A stretch of DNA of 44,096 nt, taken from NCBI GenBank assembly GCA_964545345.1, contig CAZJFE010000003.1, positions 1 through 44,096 of the forward strand. Reading direction: 5' to 3'. Position 1 is the first letter of the stretch. The number at the start of each line of letters is the position of its first letter. The DNA is from JAUSKF01 sp964545345 (GTDB lineage Bacteria > Patescibacteriota > Minisyncoccia > UBA6257 > WO2-44-18). Shown here in pieces: positions 14,270-22,142 of this stretch. The notes beneath the pieces are model-generated. The model searched no databases and had not been told where the DNA came from. It saw only the letters and a list, made by a program, of their open reading frames with translations. A program made the position numbers and the translations under genes.

Positions 14270-14310
14270 ATGGCCCGTCCATGAAGTCTGTGCTTCATTG
14301 GACGGGCCAA
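14270..14310 (-). terminator. Large terminator after the 178-aa gene
   Basis: Stem TGGCCCGTCC/GGACGGGCCA extended by an ATGAAG/CTTCAT inner stem, followed on the minus strand by TTTTTATT. Confidence 0.85.
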
Positions 14311-14313
14311 CTG

Positions 14314-14850
14314 CTACGCGGCTTCCGCGAGGGCGAAATCCCGGCGGATCCGGCACTTCCGGCCGATCGGCTGGAAGATACCCCGGCCACGCTTGTCGAT
14401 TCCGACCAGTGTGGCCTCTCTCTTTCCGTATTTACAGGAGGCGATTTTCGCCGTCCTGCCGACGCGGATCTTGTGCCGGTTCTCTTCCCGGCGGATGCGC
14501 CGCTGAATTTCTCTTTCGGCGGCGTCGCGAATCGCGTTTTCCTTCAGCGCCTTGGTCATATCTCGGAAGAACTTCCGGGTATGTTCCGTGTCGCGCCGAG
14601 CCCGGAGGTCATCCGTGATGACCGATGCCTCCAGTTGAATTTCCGGCGGTACTTCACTGGGGATCATCTGGCCACCAGCTCTCCTGGCGACCTTTTCCCA
14701 GCGTTCTGTCCACGCCTTTGATCCAACGACGACGGGATGAGCCACCATCTGGCTGGATTTCTTCAGCCCGACGTTGGTGAAGAAGAACATCCCGCAGACG
14801 ACGAGCACCGCGCCGAGCACGAGCCCGATTTCCGGCAGGATATCAAACAT
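14314..14850 (-). CDS. Membrane-anchored basic protein, 178 aa
   Basis: One hydrophobic N-terminal helix (about 5-27, IGLVLGAVLVVCGMFFFTNVG), then a long, very basic, helical domain (DLRARRDTEHTRKFFRDM, EREIQRRIRREENRHK) ending in a compact Gly/Lys-rich part that could be a small barrel (VGRTAKIASCKYGKREATLVG). Basic character suggests nucleic-acid or membrane contact. ATG 14850 with GAGGAG before it. GC-rich relative to flanks. Function unknown. Confidence 0.72.
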   Translation of the reverse strand: MFDILPEIGLVLGAVLVVCGMFFFTNVGLKKSSQMVAHPVVVGSKAWTERWEKVARRAGGQMIPSEVPPEIQLEASVITDDLRARRDTEHTRKFFRDMTKALKENAIRDAAEREIQRRIRREENRHKIRVGRTAKIASCKYGKREATLVGIDKRGRGIFQPIGRKCRIRRDFALAEAA

Positions 14851-14911
14851 AGTTCTCTCCTCAGTTGGGGTTTTCGGTGAATCCCGTAGCGTATTGCTAC
14901 GAGAGTAGGCG

Positions 14912-15196
14912 TTAAGACTTTTTTTCCTCGCGTCTTTTCGCGATCTCCGCTTGGAGCTTCACGAAGTCCGCCCCTTCAATGATCACCGCGGGCTGGTCCA
15001 CTTTCGTTAGTTCGAACGGACGGAGCATCTTGTGCTTCTCGTTCTCCTCAAACCTCCTGCGGAGTTCCTCGGGGTCCATGATCTTCACCACGCCAGTCTT
15101 GGGGACGCGCACAATGCAGGTCACTAGAACCACTACCAGTCCGGCAACGAGGCCGAAGACGGCGCCGCTCACGAACCCGATGCTGTAGGCATCCAT
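14912..15196 (-). CDS. Small membrane-anchored protein, 94 aa
   Basis: N-terminal hydrophobic helix (about 6-29, GFVSGAVFGLVAGLVVVLVTCI), then a charged helical domain (DPEELRRRFEENEKHKML ... KLQAEIAKRREEKKS). ATG 15196 with AAAGGAG seven bases upstream. It precedes the 178-aa membrane protein on the same strand with only a small hairpin (CGTAGC/GCTACG, no T-run) between, so the two probably share the promoter at 15254-15283. GC-rich. Confidence 0.72.
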   Translation of the reverse strand: MDAYSIGFVSGAVFGLVAGLVVVLVTCIVRVPKTGVVKIMDPEELRRRFEENEKHKMLRPFELTKVDQPAVIIEGADFVKLQAEIAKRREEKKS

Positions 15197-15253
15197 GTCC
15201 TGTCTCCTTTGAGTTAGTTTTCTATTTGGTTATCGAAGTGCAACTACCTGGCT

Positions 15254-15283
15254 ATTATACCATGTAAACCTGCTATTTGTCAA
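15254..15283 (-). promoter_or_regulatory. Strong promoter of the 94-aa/178-aa unit
   Basis: Minus-strand TTGACA (15278-15283), 18-bp spacer, TATAAT (15254-15259). Confidence 0.8.
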
Positions 15284-15311
15284 GTATAATAGAAGGCCCC
15301 TTAAGAGGGGC

Positions 15312-15548
15312 CTAAAACTGAAAGAATTGCCTTATTTTCAGCCAAATCCACTCCCCTAGCGTAATCACCATAATCATCACTATTACTGCCATTAGAGTTG
15401 AGAGGGCGATGTTCATCAACAATAAAATAGCAAAAAGAACCTCGTTCCAATGAGAAATTCCGAACCACGTCGCCATTAGGAAGAAACCAAGGGTAACCGC
15501 GATAAAAACTTTAAGTAGCGTTAGAATGTCTTTGATGAAGTCGGTCAT
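15312..15548 (-). CDS. Small membrane protein, 78 aa
   Basis: Start at ATG 15548 (MTDFIKDILTLL), with GGGAGG six bases upstream; the longer open frame upstream runs through a non-coding repeat and a tRNA and is rejected. Hydrophobic segments at about 12-30 and 38-64 (LFAILLLMNIALSTLMAVIVMIMVI), then a short basic amphipathic end. Function unknown. A terminator (CCCCTT/AAGGGG) follows at about 15295-15312. Confidence 0.68.
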   Translation of the reverse strand: MTDFIKDILTLLKVFIAVTLGFFLMATWFGISHWNEVLFAILLLMNIALSTLMAVIVMIMVITLGEWIWLKIRQFFQF

Positions 15549-15631
15549 GGTAAACCTCCCATCGTTGACCAGATCCCTGTTTAAGAAGCTAAATAGATAA
15601 TAACAAAACCGGCGCAAGGCCGGTTCTGAAA

Positions 15632-15780
15632 TTTGTGCCCCCGCGAGGAACAAGGGTTTCTCCGCCGACTGGCGGATCAACCTCGAACACTTTCGCCGCA
15701 CCCCGGCCCCCATCTCGGACACCTTCTGGTTTCCGAGGGCCTTCCAACACGGGGTGCGTCTGGTTCGATTCCCTAAAGAC
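15632..15780. repeat. Dispersed structured repeat, copy A, with tRNA-Arg end copy
   Basis: Begins with a 19-bp copy (15632-15650) of the 3' end of the adjacent tRNA-Arg (15819-15837, same orientation), then a ~92-bp segment (15681-15772) similar to 24864-24955. The segment contains CACCCCG/CGGGGTG and inner TCGGA/TCCGA pairing and ends in the T-arm-like GGTTCGATTCC. Confidence 0.6.
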
Positions 15781-15786
15781 AAAAAA

Positions 15787-15820
15787 TCAAAAATCCCGGA
15801 CAAACCGGGATGTTTGATTT
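15787..15820 (-). terminator. Terminator of tRNA-Arg
   Basis: ATCCCGG/CCGGGAT hairpin extended by AAATCAAA/TTTGATTT and followed on the minus strand by TTTTTTG. Confidence 0.7.
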
Positions 15821-15822
15821 TG

Positions 15823-15894
15823 TGCCCCCGCGAGGAATCGAACCTCGATCGCAAGATCCGCAATCTTGCGTCCTAACCATTGAACGACAGGGGC
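15823..15894 (-). tRNA. tRNA-Arg (anticodon GCG)
   Basis: Minus-strand cloverleaf: acceptor GCCCCTG/CGGGGGC, anticodon stem CAAGA/TCTTG around loop TTGCGGA (anticodon GCG), T-arm CGAGGTTCGATTCCTCG. Anticodon GCG reads CGC/CGT without needing inosine; most bacteria use ACG modified to ICG by TadA. CCA is not encoded. Confidence 0.92.
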
Positions 15895-15928
15895 GTTTAT
15901 TTAACTTTACGTATTTTACAACTTTTTG

Positions 15929-16405
15929 CTAGAAGCGCAATAACCGCGAAAGATGTTCTACTAGAGAATCCTCATACTCAATTTCCGGAAGATGGTGATT
16001 TACTACGTGGCGGATATTCTGAACTTCCCGGTTAGGGGTCATGATTTTCAAAAAGGTGCTGAATTTTCCTTTTCGGCGTAAAACTAACTCGGAAAATCCT
16101 TCCTCCGCGTGGTGTAGCTGATGAATCGCGAAGCCCTCAAATTCATGATAGGGATGTGGCATATTGCCACCAAGTCCAACACCGGATGGTCCAATTTCAA
16201 AATCCATATCCAAAGGTTGGCGTCTCCCCCATTGGATCGTTAATATCCCGGCGATAATTATGAAAACGGCAAAGAGAAAATTACCTTTCCAGAAAGCGAA
16301 AAGCAGTAAGGCGATCATTGAGAACACCACCATCCAAGTCCATTGATGGGTTTTTTCGTGATATTCAAACTCCGGGGCTGACCAGCGAACGATCTTTTCT
16401 TCCAT
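15929..16405 (-). CDS. Membrane protein with soluble C-terminal domain, 158 aa
   Basis: Start EEKIVRWSAPEFEYHEKTHQW is a recurrent opening in hypothetical proteins of Patescibacteria (recalled). Two hydrophobic helices (about 24-42 and 46-60) are followed by a ~95-residue soluble part with alternating strands (IGPSGVGLGG, FSELVLRRKGKF) ending in an amphipathic helix, reminiscent of a membrane-tethered PH-like domain. Leaderless: TGG-TAAAAT ends six bases before ATG 16405. Function unknown. Confidence 0.78.
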   Translation of the reverse strand: MEEKIVRWSAPEFEYHEKTHQWTWMVVFSMIALLLFAFWKGNFLFAVFIIIAGILTIQWGRRQPLDMDFEIGPSGVGLGGNMPHPYHEFEGFAIHQLHHAEEGFSELVLRRKGKFSTFLKIMTPNREVQNIRHVVNHHLPEIEYEDSLVEHLSRLLRF

Positions 16406-16411
16406 ATTAAT

Positions 16412-16417
16412 ATTTTA
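16412..16417 (-). promoter_or_regulatory. Extended -10 box, leaderless transcript of the 158-aa gene
   Basis: Minus-strand TGG-TAAAAT, six bases before ATG 16405. Confidence 0.6.
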
Positions 16418-16426
16418 CCATAAACA

Positions 16427-16451
16427 AAACCGCGCTTGGTTAGCGCGGTTT
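16427..16451 (-). terminator. Terminator overlapping the stop codon of the DHH-like gene
   Basis: AAACCGCGC/GCGCGGTTT hairpin; the stop codon (16440-16442) lies inside it. Confidence 0.75.
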
Positions 16452-17399
16452 ATTTTTGTTTTTGGTAACGAACTCAATCAACTTAATTACTTCTTTTGGT
16501 GTCTGACAACTTCCGTTCCGCCTGGAGGATCCACCGATTGTATTGCTCCCTCCGCAGTGTTTTCCCGGTGTCTTCCGGCCAAGCTTTTTACTCTCGCGTT
16601 TGTTGAATTCTCTGTAGATATCCGGGTTCGGGAAGTGCACGAACGGCGACATTCGCAAAAAGATATAATGGGAGATCTTTTTGTTTTCCGGATCTGGCCG
16701 AACGGTAACGCAGGCGCCTCCGTATCTTTCGCAGGCGATCAGTCGACCCTCGCGGCCGATCTCGCGGATCATCGCCCAACCCTTGCCGACATACAGCGTT
16801 TTGAATCTGGTATCGGAGGGGATCTGTCCGGATCGGCCGGCTATATATCGCGAAATACGCCTGCCAACCGCACTGATCAGAGCCACCATTTCCTTACCGG
16901 TCATCTTGCTGATTTTCCCGGCTTTTCTGGCGATGGCGTATGGCTCAAAGATCCAGTTGAGCCGCTGGCGGATTAAAGATTTCGGATCTAACGGATAGGT
17001 GCCTCCGGTGGCGTCCAAAGCGTCCACCAAATGAACCAACTGCTCAATCCGCGGATGGCTCTTACTGCCGTCAATCCGTTTATGATTCTGTAGTAGCCAG
17101 TAGGCCAGACAGACGTCCTGATCGCAATCATTCGCGTAGATTGTAGCCGTTGGCCGTCCGTTTTTTTGGAAACTTTTGAATAGCCATTGGCTGACACAGA
17201 TCAAAACTTGTCCGCTGGAACTTCTGGTCGCCAGTCGGTCAACGCCGGAATGGTGGTCCAGGTTGAGCCATGGTCCGGAGCCGTCAAAGCAGGGCGATTC
17301 TTCCACATACCCGTCTAAAGCGATGGAATAGGGTGGATTCTGTCTACGAAATTGCTTCCAGGATTTTGTTACGTCCGGCTCTACGATTAGTCGGATCAA
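16440..17399 (-). CDS. DHH-like phosphoesterase-type protein, 319 aa (putative)
   Basis: The sequence shows LNLDHHSGVDRLATRSSSGQVL (in two parts: LDHHSGVDR, ATRSSSGQV), a DHH signature, and NDCDQDVCLAYWLL with two acidic residues that could complete a metal site as in DHH-superfamily hydrolases. Near the end is CGGSNTIGGSSRRNGS, a Gly/Ser-rich substrate-loop-like motif, comparable to the GGGH region of DHHA1 proteins but different. A cytoplasmic phosphoesterase or nucleotide-processing role is an inference. No signal or helix for the membrane. Terminator overlaps its stop. Confidence 0.65.
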   Translation of the reverse strand: MIRLIVEPDVTKSWKQFRRQNPPYSIALDGYVEESPCFDGSGPWLNLDHHSGVDRLATRSSSGQVLICVSQWLFKSFQKNGRPTATIYANDCDQDVCLAYWLLQNHKRIDGSKSHPRIEQLVHLVDALDATGGTYPLDPKSLIRQRLNWIFEPYAIARKAGKISKMTGKEMVALISAVGRRISRYIAGRSGQIPSDTRFKTLYVGKGWAMIREIGREGRLIACERYGGACVTVRPDPENKKISHYIFLRMSPFVHFPNPDIYREFNKRESKKLGRKTPGKHCGGSNTIGGSSRRNGSCQTPKEVIKLIEFVTKNKNKPR

Positions 17400-17434
17400 C
17401 TAGTCTCCTTCTTTCAATGAACCAACCTATTTTA

Positions 17435-18406
17435 CTACTTTTCCAATGCGTTGGCAATGATCAAATCTAGCAGTTTTGGGAACTCAATACCGGCCACTTT
17501 GGCCTCTTGGGGCAGCAAACTGGTGGCGGTCATACCGGGAATAGTGTTGATTTCCAATATCCAATAGTTTCCTTTTTCGTCTTGCATAAAATCGGAGCGC
17601 GACATGCCACTGGCCTTAATCGCTTGATGAGCTTTGAGTGACATTGTCTGAATTTTCTTGATTTCTTTGCCATCAATTCTTGGCGGGGTGATTTCCCTGG
17701 AAGCCCCGGCGGTGTACTTAGAGTAGTAATCAAAAAATCCCCGTAGTTTCGGCACGATTTCAGTCGGCGGTAACGCTTTTGGTTTTCCTTTGATTTCTAC
17801 TACGCCGCAAGTGAACTCCCGTCCTTCAATATATTGCTGGAGCATCACGTTGGGAGAAAATTTTGCCGCTTCTTCAATAGCTTTGGGTAGTTCCTGAATC
17901 TTTTTTACAAGGTTCGTGCCGGCGCTGGATCCCCGGTCAGCCGGTTTCACTACCAGAGGAATCCGGAAAGAATGCTGGCGGCCAAGAGGGAGAAACCCAT
18001 TTTTACGAATCTTCAAGATTGAGAAATCCGGCACTTTTAATCCGGCCTTCCGGAAAATCATAGATGAAGCTTCCTTATCCATTCCAATTTGGCTGGCTTT
18101 TGCTCCTGATCCGGTATACAGAATGCGGGCTTTGTCTAAAATTTTCTGAATTGTGCCGTCTTCGCCGTATTCACCATGCATAGCGATAAAGGCGACATCA
18201 AAATTATTTTTCAGCTCTTTGAGAGTAGTCGGCCACTTCCCCTTCTTGCTGATTACAATCCCCTTACCCAGATATTTTTCAGGATCCAAATTTTCCAGCA
18301 CCTTTTTTCCGGTATTTAAAGAAACCTCGTGTTCCGCGGATGGTCCACCCATCAGCACCGCTACCCGGATTTTTTCTTTATTCAGATTTTTTCTTTTTTT
18401 CAGCAT
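17435..18406 (-). CDS. ddl: D-alanine--D-alanine ligase
   Basis: ATP-grasp ligase joining two D-alanines for peptidoglycan precursor synthesis. 323 residues. LMGGPSAEHEVSLNTG (about 18-33) is the N-terminal substrate motif, FIAMHGEYGEDGTIQ follows, then YTGSGAKAS, the ATP-binding KPADRGSSAGTN, and the metal/phosphate motif EINTIPGMTATSLLPQEAK near the C-terminus. All key elements are present. Its start overlaps the end of the upstream protease-like gene by 29 bases, suggesting translational coupling; no Shine-Dalgarno is seen. Confidence 0.96.
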   Translation of the reverse strand: MLKKRKNLNKEKIRVAVLMGGPSAEHEVSLNTGKKVLENLDPEKYLGKGIVISKKGKWPTTLKELKNNFDVAFIAMHGEYGEDGTIQKILDKARILYTGSGAKASQIGMDKEASSMIFRKAGLKVPDFSILKIRKNGFLPLGRQHSFRIPLVVKPADRGSSAGTNLVKKIQELPKAIEEAAKFSPNVMLQQYIEGREFTCGVVEIKGKPKALPPTEIVPKLRGFFDYYSKYTAGASREITPPRIDGKEIKKIQTMSLKAHQAIKASGMSRSDFMQDEKGNYWILEINTIPGMTATSLLPQEAKVAGIEFPKLLDLIIANALEK

Positions 18407-19592
18407 AGATTCTTTTGACTACTTTCGGCCATTTTGCCAGCGGCTCGCGTTCCAGAAAAGCTACTGTTTTTTCTTTGGAAAAATGCAGTTTGTCGGTCAG
18501 CGCTTTGAAGGAAGCGATGCCTTTGGATAAAACATCATAATATTCCCGGAAGAAAAATTGGCGGATTGATTCATGAACTGTCGCGTCAACGTCCGGAACA
18601 TTCTTTAGCAACCCAGCTTTCTTCCAATGTTTTACCAGATTAGGAATGTCGGTCTCGCGCGCTTTCACGAGATAGTCATAAATACCGTCATCCGCTTCCA
18701 TTTCCGTCAAATTAGTAAATAATTTTCGCTCATTCGCGTTCGGTTCTTTCATGGTAGCTAAAATCTCATCCCGCGCCTTATCTTCGGCCTCCACTCTGAG
18801 CGCGCGCAAATCCACTTTTAGCATTTCCTGGAATTGTTTTGTGGCCTCCCCCGGATCATTAGAAGTCACCCCCGATTCTATCAGCGCTGGGAGAAATTCT
18901 AGCGCGGAACTCGTCAGCAAGCGGTAGAAAGCGTGCTGCTCTTCATGGAGCATGGTTGATTTACTTTTCTCCGGATCCGGCATTTCCTGGACGTTCTCAA
19001 TATTAATTAATCCGGTCAGATCCGGTAATGGACTGGTCGGCAAACTGGCTCCCCCGGAAAGGTTAGACTTCCCGATCTCCTCCGGTGTGGCCTCTCTCTG
19101 AATCAGAAAAGTTTGCTGGTGCAACATGGCGTAATCTTTTGGATTGCCGCATTTGATATAGAGAGTCATCGGCCCCTTCAAGATTTCAATCCGGCCAAGA
19201 GGTTCCCGGCCGAACAAATCTTTAAACATATCCGAGTCGCGATTCGGCGATTTACTAAAACGATTCCAGAAAGTCTCAATCGCCTCATGCTTTTTCGTGT
19301 ATTTTTCCGCTAAGAGCTTAGCGATTCCCTTTTCCAGAGTGCCGAGCTTGATTTCTTTTCCCATTTCTTCAATGCGCGGGTAGAGCTCATCAGTTTTTAT
19401 ATCCGGGTTTTCTCTAATCATCCGGATCACTTCTTCCTGCAAGTCGGCGATTCCTTCTTTTTGTTCGGCCAGTTCTTTTTTAAATTCCGCGACAAGTTTC
19501 CGGCGCTCCGGTTTTGGGGCTTCTTTGATTTTCTTTATCTCTTTTTTTGGGTTGAAAACCGGACTTTCGGCTTCCGGTACTTTTTCAAACAT
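18378..19592 (-). CDS. Putative zinc metalloprotease-like protein (HEEQH), 404 aa
   Basis: Charged, largely helical protein. STMLHEEQHAFYRLL at about 220-234 carries an HExxH zinc-protease motif. The first 110 residues are a Lys/Glu-rich coiled region; the middle (PMTLYIKCGNPKDYAMLHQQT, LPDLTGLINIENV) looks beta-rich; the C-terminus is helical. Neither signal nor membrane segment is visible, so it is cytoplasmic or exported by other means. A third zinc ligand cannot be assigned. Leaderless start: TGT-TAAAAT ends seven bases before ATG 19592. First gene of a unit with ddl. Confidence 0.7.
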   Translation of the reverse strand: MFEKVPEAESPVFNPKKEIKKIKEAPKPERRKLVAEFKKELAEQKEGIADLQEEVIRMIRENPDIKTDELYPRIEEMGKEIKLGTLEKGIAKLLAEKYTKKHEAIETFWNRFSKSPNRDSDMFKDLFGREPLGRIEILKGPMTLYIKCGNPKDYAMLHQQTFLIQREATPEEIGKSNLSGGASLPTSPLPDLTGLINIENVQEMPDPEKSKSTMLHEEQHAFYRLLTSSALEFLPALIESGVTSNDPGEATKQFQEMLKVDLRALRVEAEDKARDEILATMKEPNANERKLFTNLTEMEADDGIYDYLVKARETDIPNLVKHWKKAGLLKNVPDVDATVHESIRQFFFREYYDVLSKGIASFKALTDKLHFSKEKTVAFLEREPLAKWPKVVKRIYAEKKKKSE

Positions 19593-19599
19593 TGCCTAT

Positions 19600-19605
19600 A
19601 TTTTA
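19600..19605 (-). promoter_or_regulatory. Extended -10 box, leaderless transcript of the HEEQH gene
   Basis: Minus-strand TGT-TAAAAT, seven bases before ATG 19592; directly behind the terminator of the upstream gene. Confidence 0.6.
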
Positions 19606-19607
19606 AC

Positions 19608-19634
19608 ACAAAAAACCGCCCCGTAGTGGGGCGG
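19608..19634 (-). terminator. Terminator after the cupin gene
   Basis: AACCGCCCC/GGGGCGGTT hairpin followed on the minus strand by TTTTTTG. Confidence 0.85.
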
Positions 19635-19639
19635 TTGGT

Positions 19640-20014
19640 TTAAGATTTAATTTGCACTGCTAACTCATCATAGTAAGTCATTTTCAGCGGCGGGAGATAG
19701 ATATGAAGCGACACCGCCTCTTCAATGCCATACTGACCGACTACATGAATCATTTCCGGCGTTTCCTTGAACTCGGCTCCCGGCTTATCAAATGTCCGGA
19801 GACGGCGCAGCTCTTTGGTTTTCTGATCAAAGATTTGCTCAAACAGCCCTCCGGAAATAAGAATCGTGAATCCCATTGAATCACCGTGGTCATGGGGGCG
19901 AGTTCGGGAACCGATTGGCCAAAAAATCATTACAACCTGCACCTGATCGTCGTGATAAAGAATGATTCTTTTGTACGGAGGAAATCTTCGATCAGCGCTT
20001 TCCGGATTTTCCAT
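19640..20014 (-). CDS. Cysteine-dioxygenase-like cupin
   Basis: 124-residue cupin with the cysteine dioxygenase pattern: RPHDHGDSMGFTILISGGLFE, split as RPHDHGDSMG (iron-binding HxH) and GGLFE, then MIHVVGQYG with the third His and AVSLHIYLPPLKMTYYD at the end, which mirrors the SLH-Y-PP-L segment of CDO. CDO oxidises cysteine or related thiols with O2. It is shorter than classical CDO (about 200) and could act on another thiol. Overlaps the upstream Nudix gene by 23 bases; AAAGGGG lies before its ATG. Confidence 0.82.
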   Translation of the reverse strand: MENPESADRRFPPYKRIILYHDDQVQVVMIFWPIGSRTRPHDHGDSMGFTILISGGLFEQIFDQKTKELRRLRTFDKPGAEFKETPEMIHVVGQYGIEEAVSLHIYLPPLKMTYYDELAVQIKS

Positions 20015-20567
20015 GCGTCCCCCTTTGGGTTAAAAATGGAATCAAGCTAAAGATTTTTACGTCTACCAGAAGATTTTTCCGCGGCCGCAGAAGAAATGGA
20101 ATCAGTCGTTTAATTGGCACTTTGACCACCTTGATATCTTCTCCGCCTTCCAACTGCGGCTCTCGGACTTTTTTCGCGTCCCAGCCGAGGAAAATTACCA
20201 ATTGATCATTTTGCATTCCGGCGTTAAATGGTCCGCACATCAATCGCTTCATTTCGCCGACTTCGTAGCCCATTTCTTCCATGAGTTCACGGCGAGCGGC
20301 CGCTTCCTCGCTGGCGTCGCTTTCTTCAATCATTCCGGCGCACATCTCAATCGTCCACTTTTTCAATGGCACCCGGTAGCTTTTGGTAAGCAGGAGTTCG
20401 TTTTCGGTAGTAACCGCTCCCACTAGGGCAATCGGCCGCCGGCTGGGCCGCTCCACCACTTCCCAGGTTCCTTTATGTCCGGTTACTTTGTTACGGAATT
20501 TTCTTTCAATCACCTTCAGCCATTTTCCGGTATAAACAACCCGGTCTCTGCCAAGTTCTAATTTCAT
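19992..20567 (-). CDS. Nudix hydrolase, ADP-ribose pyrophosphatase-like
   Basis: 191 residues. The Nudix region (about 78-100) reads GMIEESDASEEAA then RRELMEEMGYE; the REL-EE-G core with metal-binding Glu residues is intact, but one residue appears inserted before RREL compared with the GX5EX7REUXEEXGU pattern. Upstream VERPSRRPIALVGAV and downstream GPFNAGMQNDQLVIFLG fit the ADP-ribose pyrophosphatase group, which hydrolyses nucleoside diphosphate-linked sugars. Overlaps both neighbours, so it belongs to a three-gene operon (20884-19640). Confidence 0.87.
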   Translation of the reverse strand: MKLELGRDRVVYTGKWLKVIERKFRNKVTGHKGTWEVVERPSRRPIALVGAVTTENELLLTKSYRVPLKKWTIEMCAGMIEESDASEEAAARRELMEEMGYEVGEMKRLMCGPFNAGMQNDQLVIFLGWDAKKVREPQLEGGEDIKVVKVPIKRLIPFLLRPRKNLLVDVKIFSLIPFLTQRGTHGKSGKR

Positions 20568-20884
20568 CTCGCCTTCTTTTTAGCGTAGAAGATTACTCCC
20601 ATCACCATGTCCTTGCTCACTTTTGTCATTCTGCGGAAGGCAACAACTTTTTCCGGAAAATCCTCGCAGTAATTTGCCGCTTTGTTAACGCAGAGCATAA
20701 AGTTAGCGTCAAATTCCAATCCGGGCATATAGGGCAACGTGGCTAAACCACTTTCCGATTCGCATAATTTCACGTATTGATCCAGCTCGTCAGGAAAAAT
20801 CTCGTAGATCGTCTTACCGTAAACGCGCTTTTTGGTGATTATGTTCCAGCTGAATTTTTCACGAACTGGCCTGTTTTTGCTCAC
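20564..20884 (-). CDS. Hypothetical protein, 106 aa, first gene of the Nudix/cupin operon
   Basis: Soluble, basic at the ends, with two Cys (LCESESGL, YCEDFPEK). Likely mixed alpha/beta. No known motif recognised. The GTG at 20884 is supported by GAGGAGG four bases upstream. It overlaps the Nudix gene by four bases and so is its operon partner. Function unknown. Confidence 0.7.
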   Translation of the reverse strand: MSKNRPVREKFSWNIITKKRVYGKTIYEIFPDELDQYVKLCESESGLATLPYMPGLEFDANFMLCVNKAANYCEDFPEKVVAFRRMTKVSKDMVMGVIFYAKKKAR

Positions 20885-20977
20885 AGAACCTCCTCTTTGC
20901 TTGTTGAAGAACCATAAGGATTCTAAAACAAAAAATAGACACTAGCAATTACCGGGGGAAACGCCTGGCGAGCCGGA

Positions 20978-21361
20978 TTATTTCTTCAGATTCAAAACCG
21001 CGTCTAAAAAGTTTACGTTGGCAGACATTGGCTCGCCATATTCATTTTTTCCTTTGACTCCCTTGGCGAAAATTAAGTACAGACCAACGAAAAAATTCAC
21101 CATCGGCACAATCAGAATCAGCGCCCACCAACCGTTTTTTCCAAGATCATGCCAGCGCCGGGCGTGTAAAGAGAAAACAAAGATCGCGCCTAACAAGTTA
21201 ATGATCCCCGTGAAGACGTTGAACCGATAATGTCCGTCAGCAAAGAACATTCCCGCCATCCCGCCGAAAAATAGCCCGGCAATCAAAATACCGAGAAAAT
21301 AATTTTTCCGTCCGATTCGTCCGCTATAAAGATTTTTTATATAGTCAGTCGCTTTTTCCAT
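20978..21361 (-). CDS. DUF805 membrane protein
   Basis: 127 residues with the DUF805 hallmarks: YSGRIGRKNYF near the start, RRWHDLGKNGWWALI in the middle, and a final helix followed by KGVKGKNEYGEP. Hydrophobic helices at about 22-41, 49-66 and 76-97. A widespread inner-membrane family with no established function. Lies just behind the SDR gene on the same strand (nine bases apart), possibly co-transcribed. Confidence 0.92.
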   Translation of the reverse strand: MEKATDYIKNLYSGRIGRKNYFLGILIAGLFFGGMAGMFFADGHYRFNVFTGIINLLGAIFVFSLHARRWHDLGKNGWWALILIVPMVNFFVGLYLIFAKGVKGKNEYGEPMSANVNFLDAVLNLKK

Positions 21362-21370
21362 TTGATCAGT

Positions 21371-22141
21371 TTATAAAGCTGTCCAACCGCCATCAACGAT
21401 CAGATTAGCGCCGGTCACATAGCTGGAGGCGTCGGAAGCCAGATACAAAACCGCCCCATTGTATTCATCTTTCTTGGCCATTCTGCCAAGAATAGTTTTG
21501 TCGCTATATTTTTTTACAAACTCTTCTTTCTGCCCGGCAAAGACTCCGCCGGGAGTAAGTGTATTTACCCGAATGCCGGTTTCACGCAAATAAGACGCCA
21601 AACTGCGGGTAAAATTAGGCACCGCTCCCTTAACGCTGGCATAGCCAATTGATTTAAATTTACCTTCGTCGTAAATCCGGTTGTCGGGCGCGACGATTCC
21701 ATATGTAGAGCAAACATTGATGATTGATCCGCTCTTTTGCTTTTTCATCACCGGGATTACCGCTTGGGCGCAAATCAACATTCCGGTCAGGCCGACGGCA
21801 ATTTCTTTCGTCCAAAGTTCAATCGGATAATCTTCATATGGGCTGAATTGCTTGGCGGATTCGTCCGTATTCGGGACAGGATTCATCGCGGCGTTGTTGA
21901 TTAATACATCCACCCGGCCGAGCTTTTTAACTACATCGGCAACCGCCGCGTTCACATCTTCTTTCTTGGTAATGTCTACTTTGTAATACAAAAAATTGGG
22001 ATCGGGAAAACCATCTTTAATATCCAGCAAAACCACCTTTGCTCCGGCCGCGTGGAGAGTTTTGGCATACTCCATCCCTAATAGGCCGGTTCCGCCGGTG
22101 ATTAAAGCAACCTTGTCTTTAAGTGAAAACATTTCGTTCAT
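21371..22141 (-). CDS. Short-chain dehydrogenase/reductase
   Basis: 256-residue SDR with the NAD(P)-binding TGGTGLLG (about 16-23), the adenine-site motif VDI, NNAA at about 88-91, catalytic Ser in INVCSTYG, and YASVK (YxxxK) plus the TPGGV segment after it. It oxidises or reduces a hydroxyl/keto group, here probably on a sugar or sugar-acid because it lies in tandem with a Gfo/Idh/MocA oxidoreductase (one base between) and a KdsC-like phosphatase. Exact substrate not inferable. Confidence 0.92.
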   Translation of the reverse strand: MNEMFSLKDKVALITGGTGLLGMEYAKTLHAAGAKVVLLDIKDGFPDPNFLYYKVDITKKEDVNAAVADVVKKLGRVDVLINNAAMNPVPNTDESAKQFSPYEDYPIELWTKEIAVGLTGMLICAQAVIPVMKKQKSGSIINVCSTYGIVAPDNRIYDEGKFKSIGYASVKGAVPNFTRSLASYLRETGIRVNTLTPGGVFAGQKEEFVKKYSDKTILGRMAKKDEYNGAVLYLASDASSYVTGANLIVDGGWTAL

Positions 22142-22142
22142 A

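Noticed and set aside
14298..14618. Plus-strand frame opposite the 178-aa gene
   Set aside because: GC-rich shadow frame without start signals; the minus-strand gene has a ribosome binding site, membrane helix and terminator.
15549..15863. Extension of the 78-aa membrane protein frame to 183 aa
   Set aside because: The extension runs through the structured repeat and the tRNA-Arg gene; ATG 15548 has a good Shine-Dalgarno.
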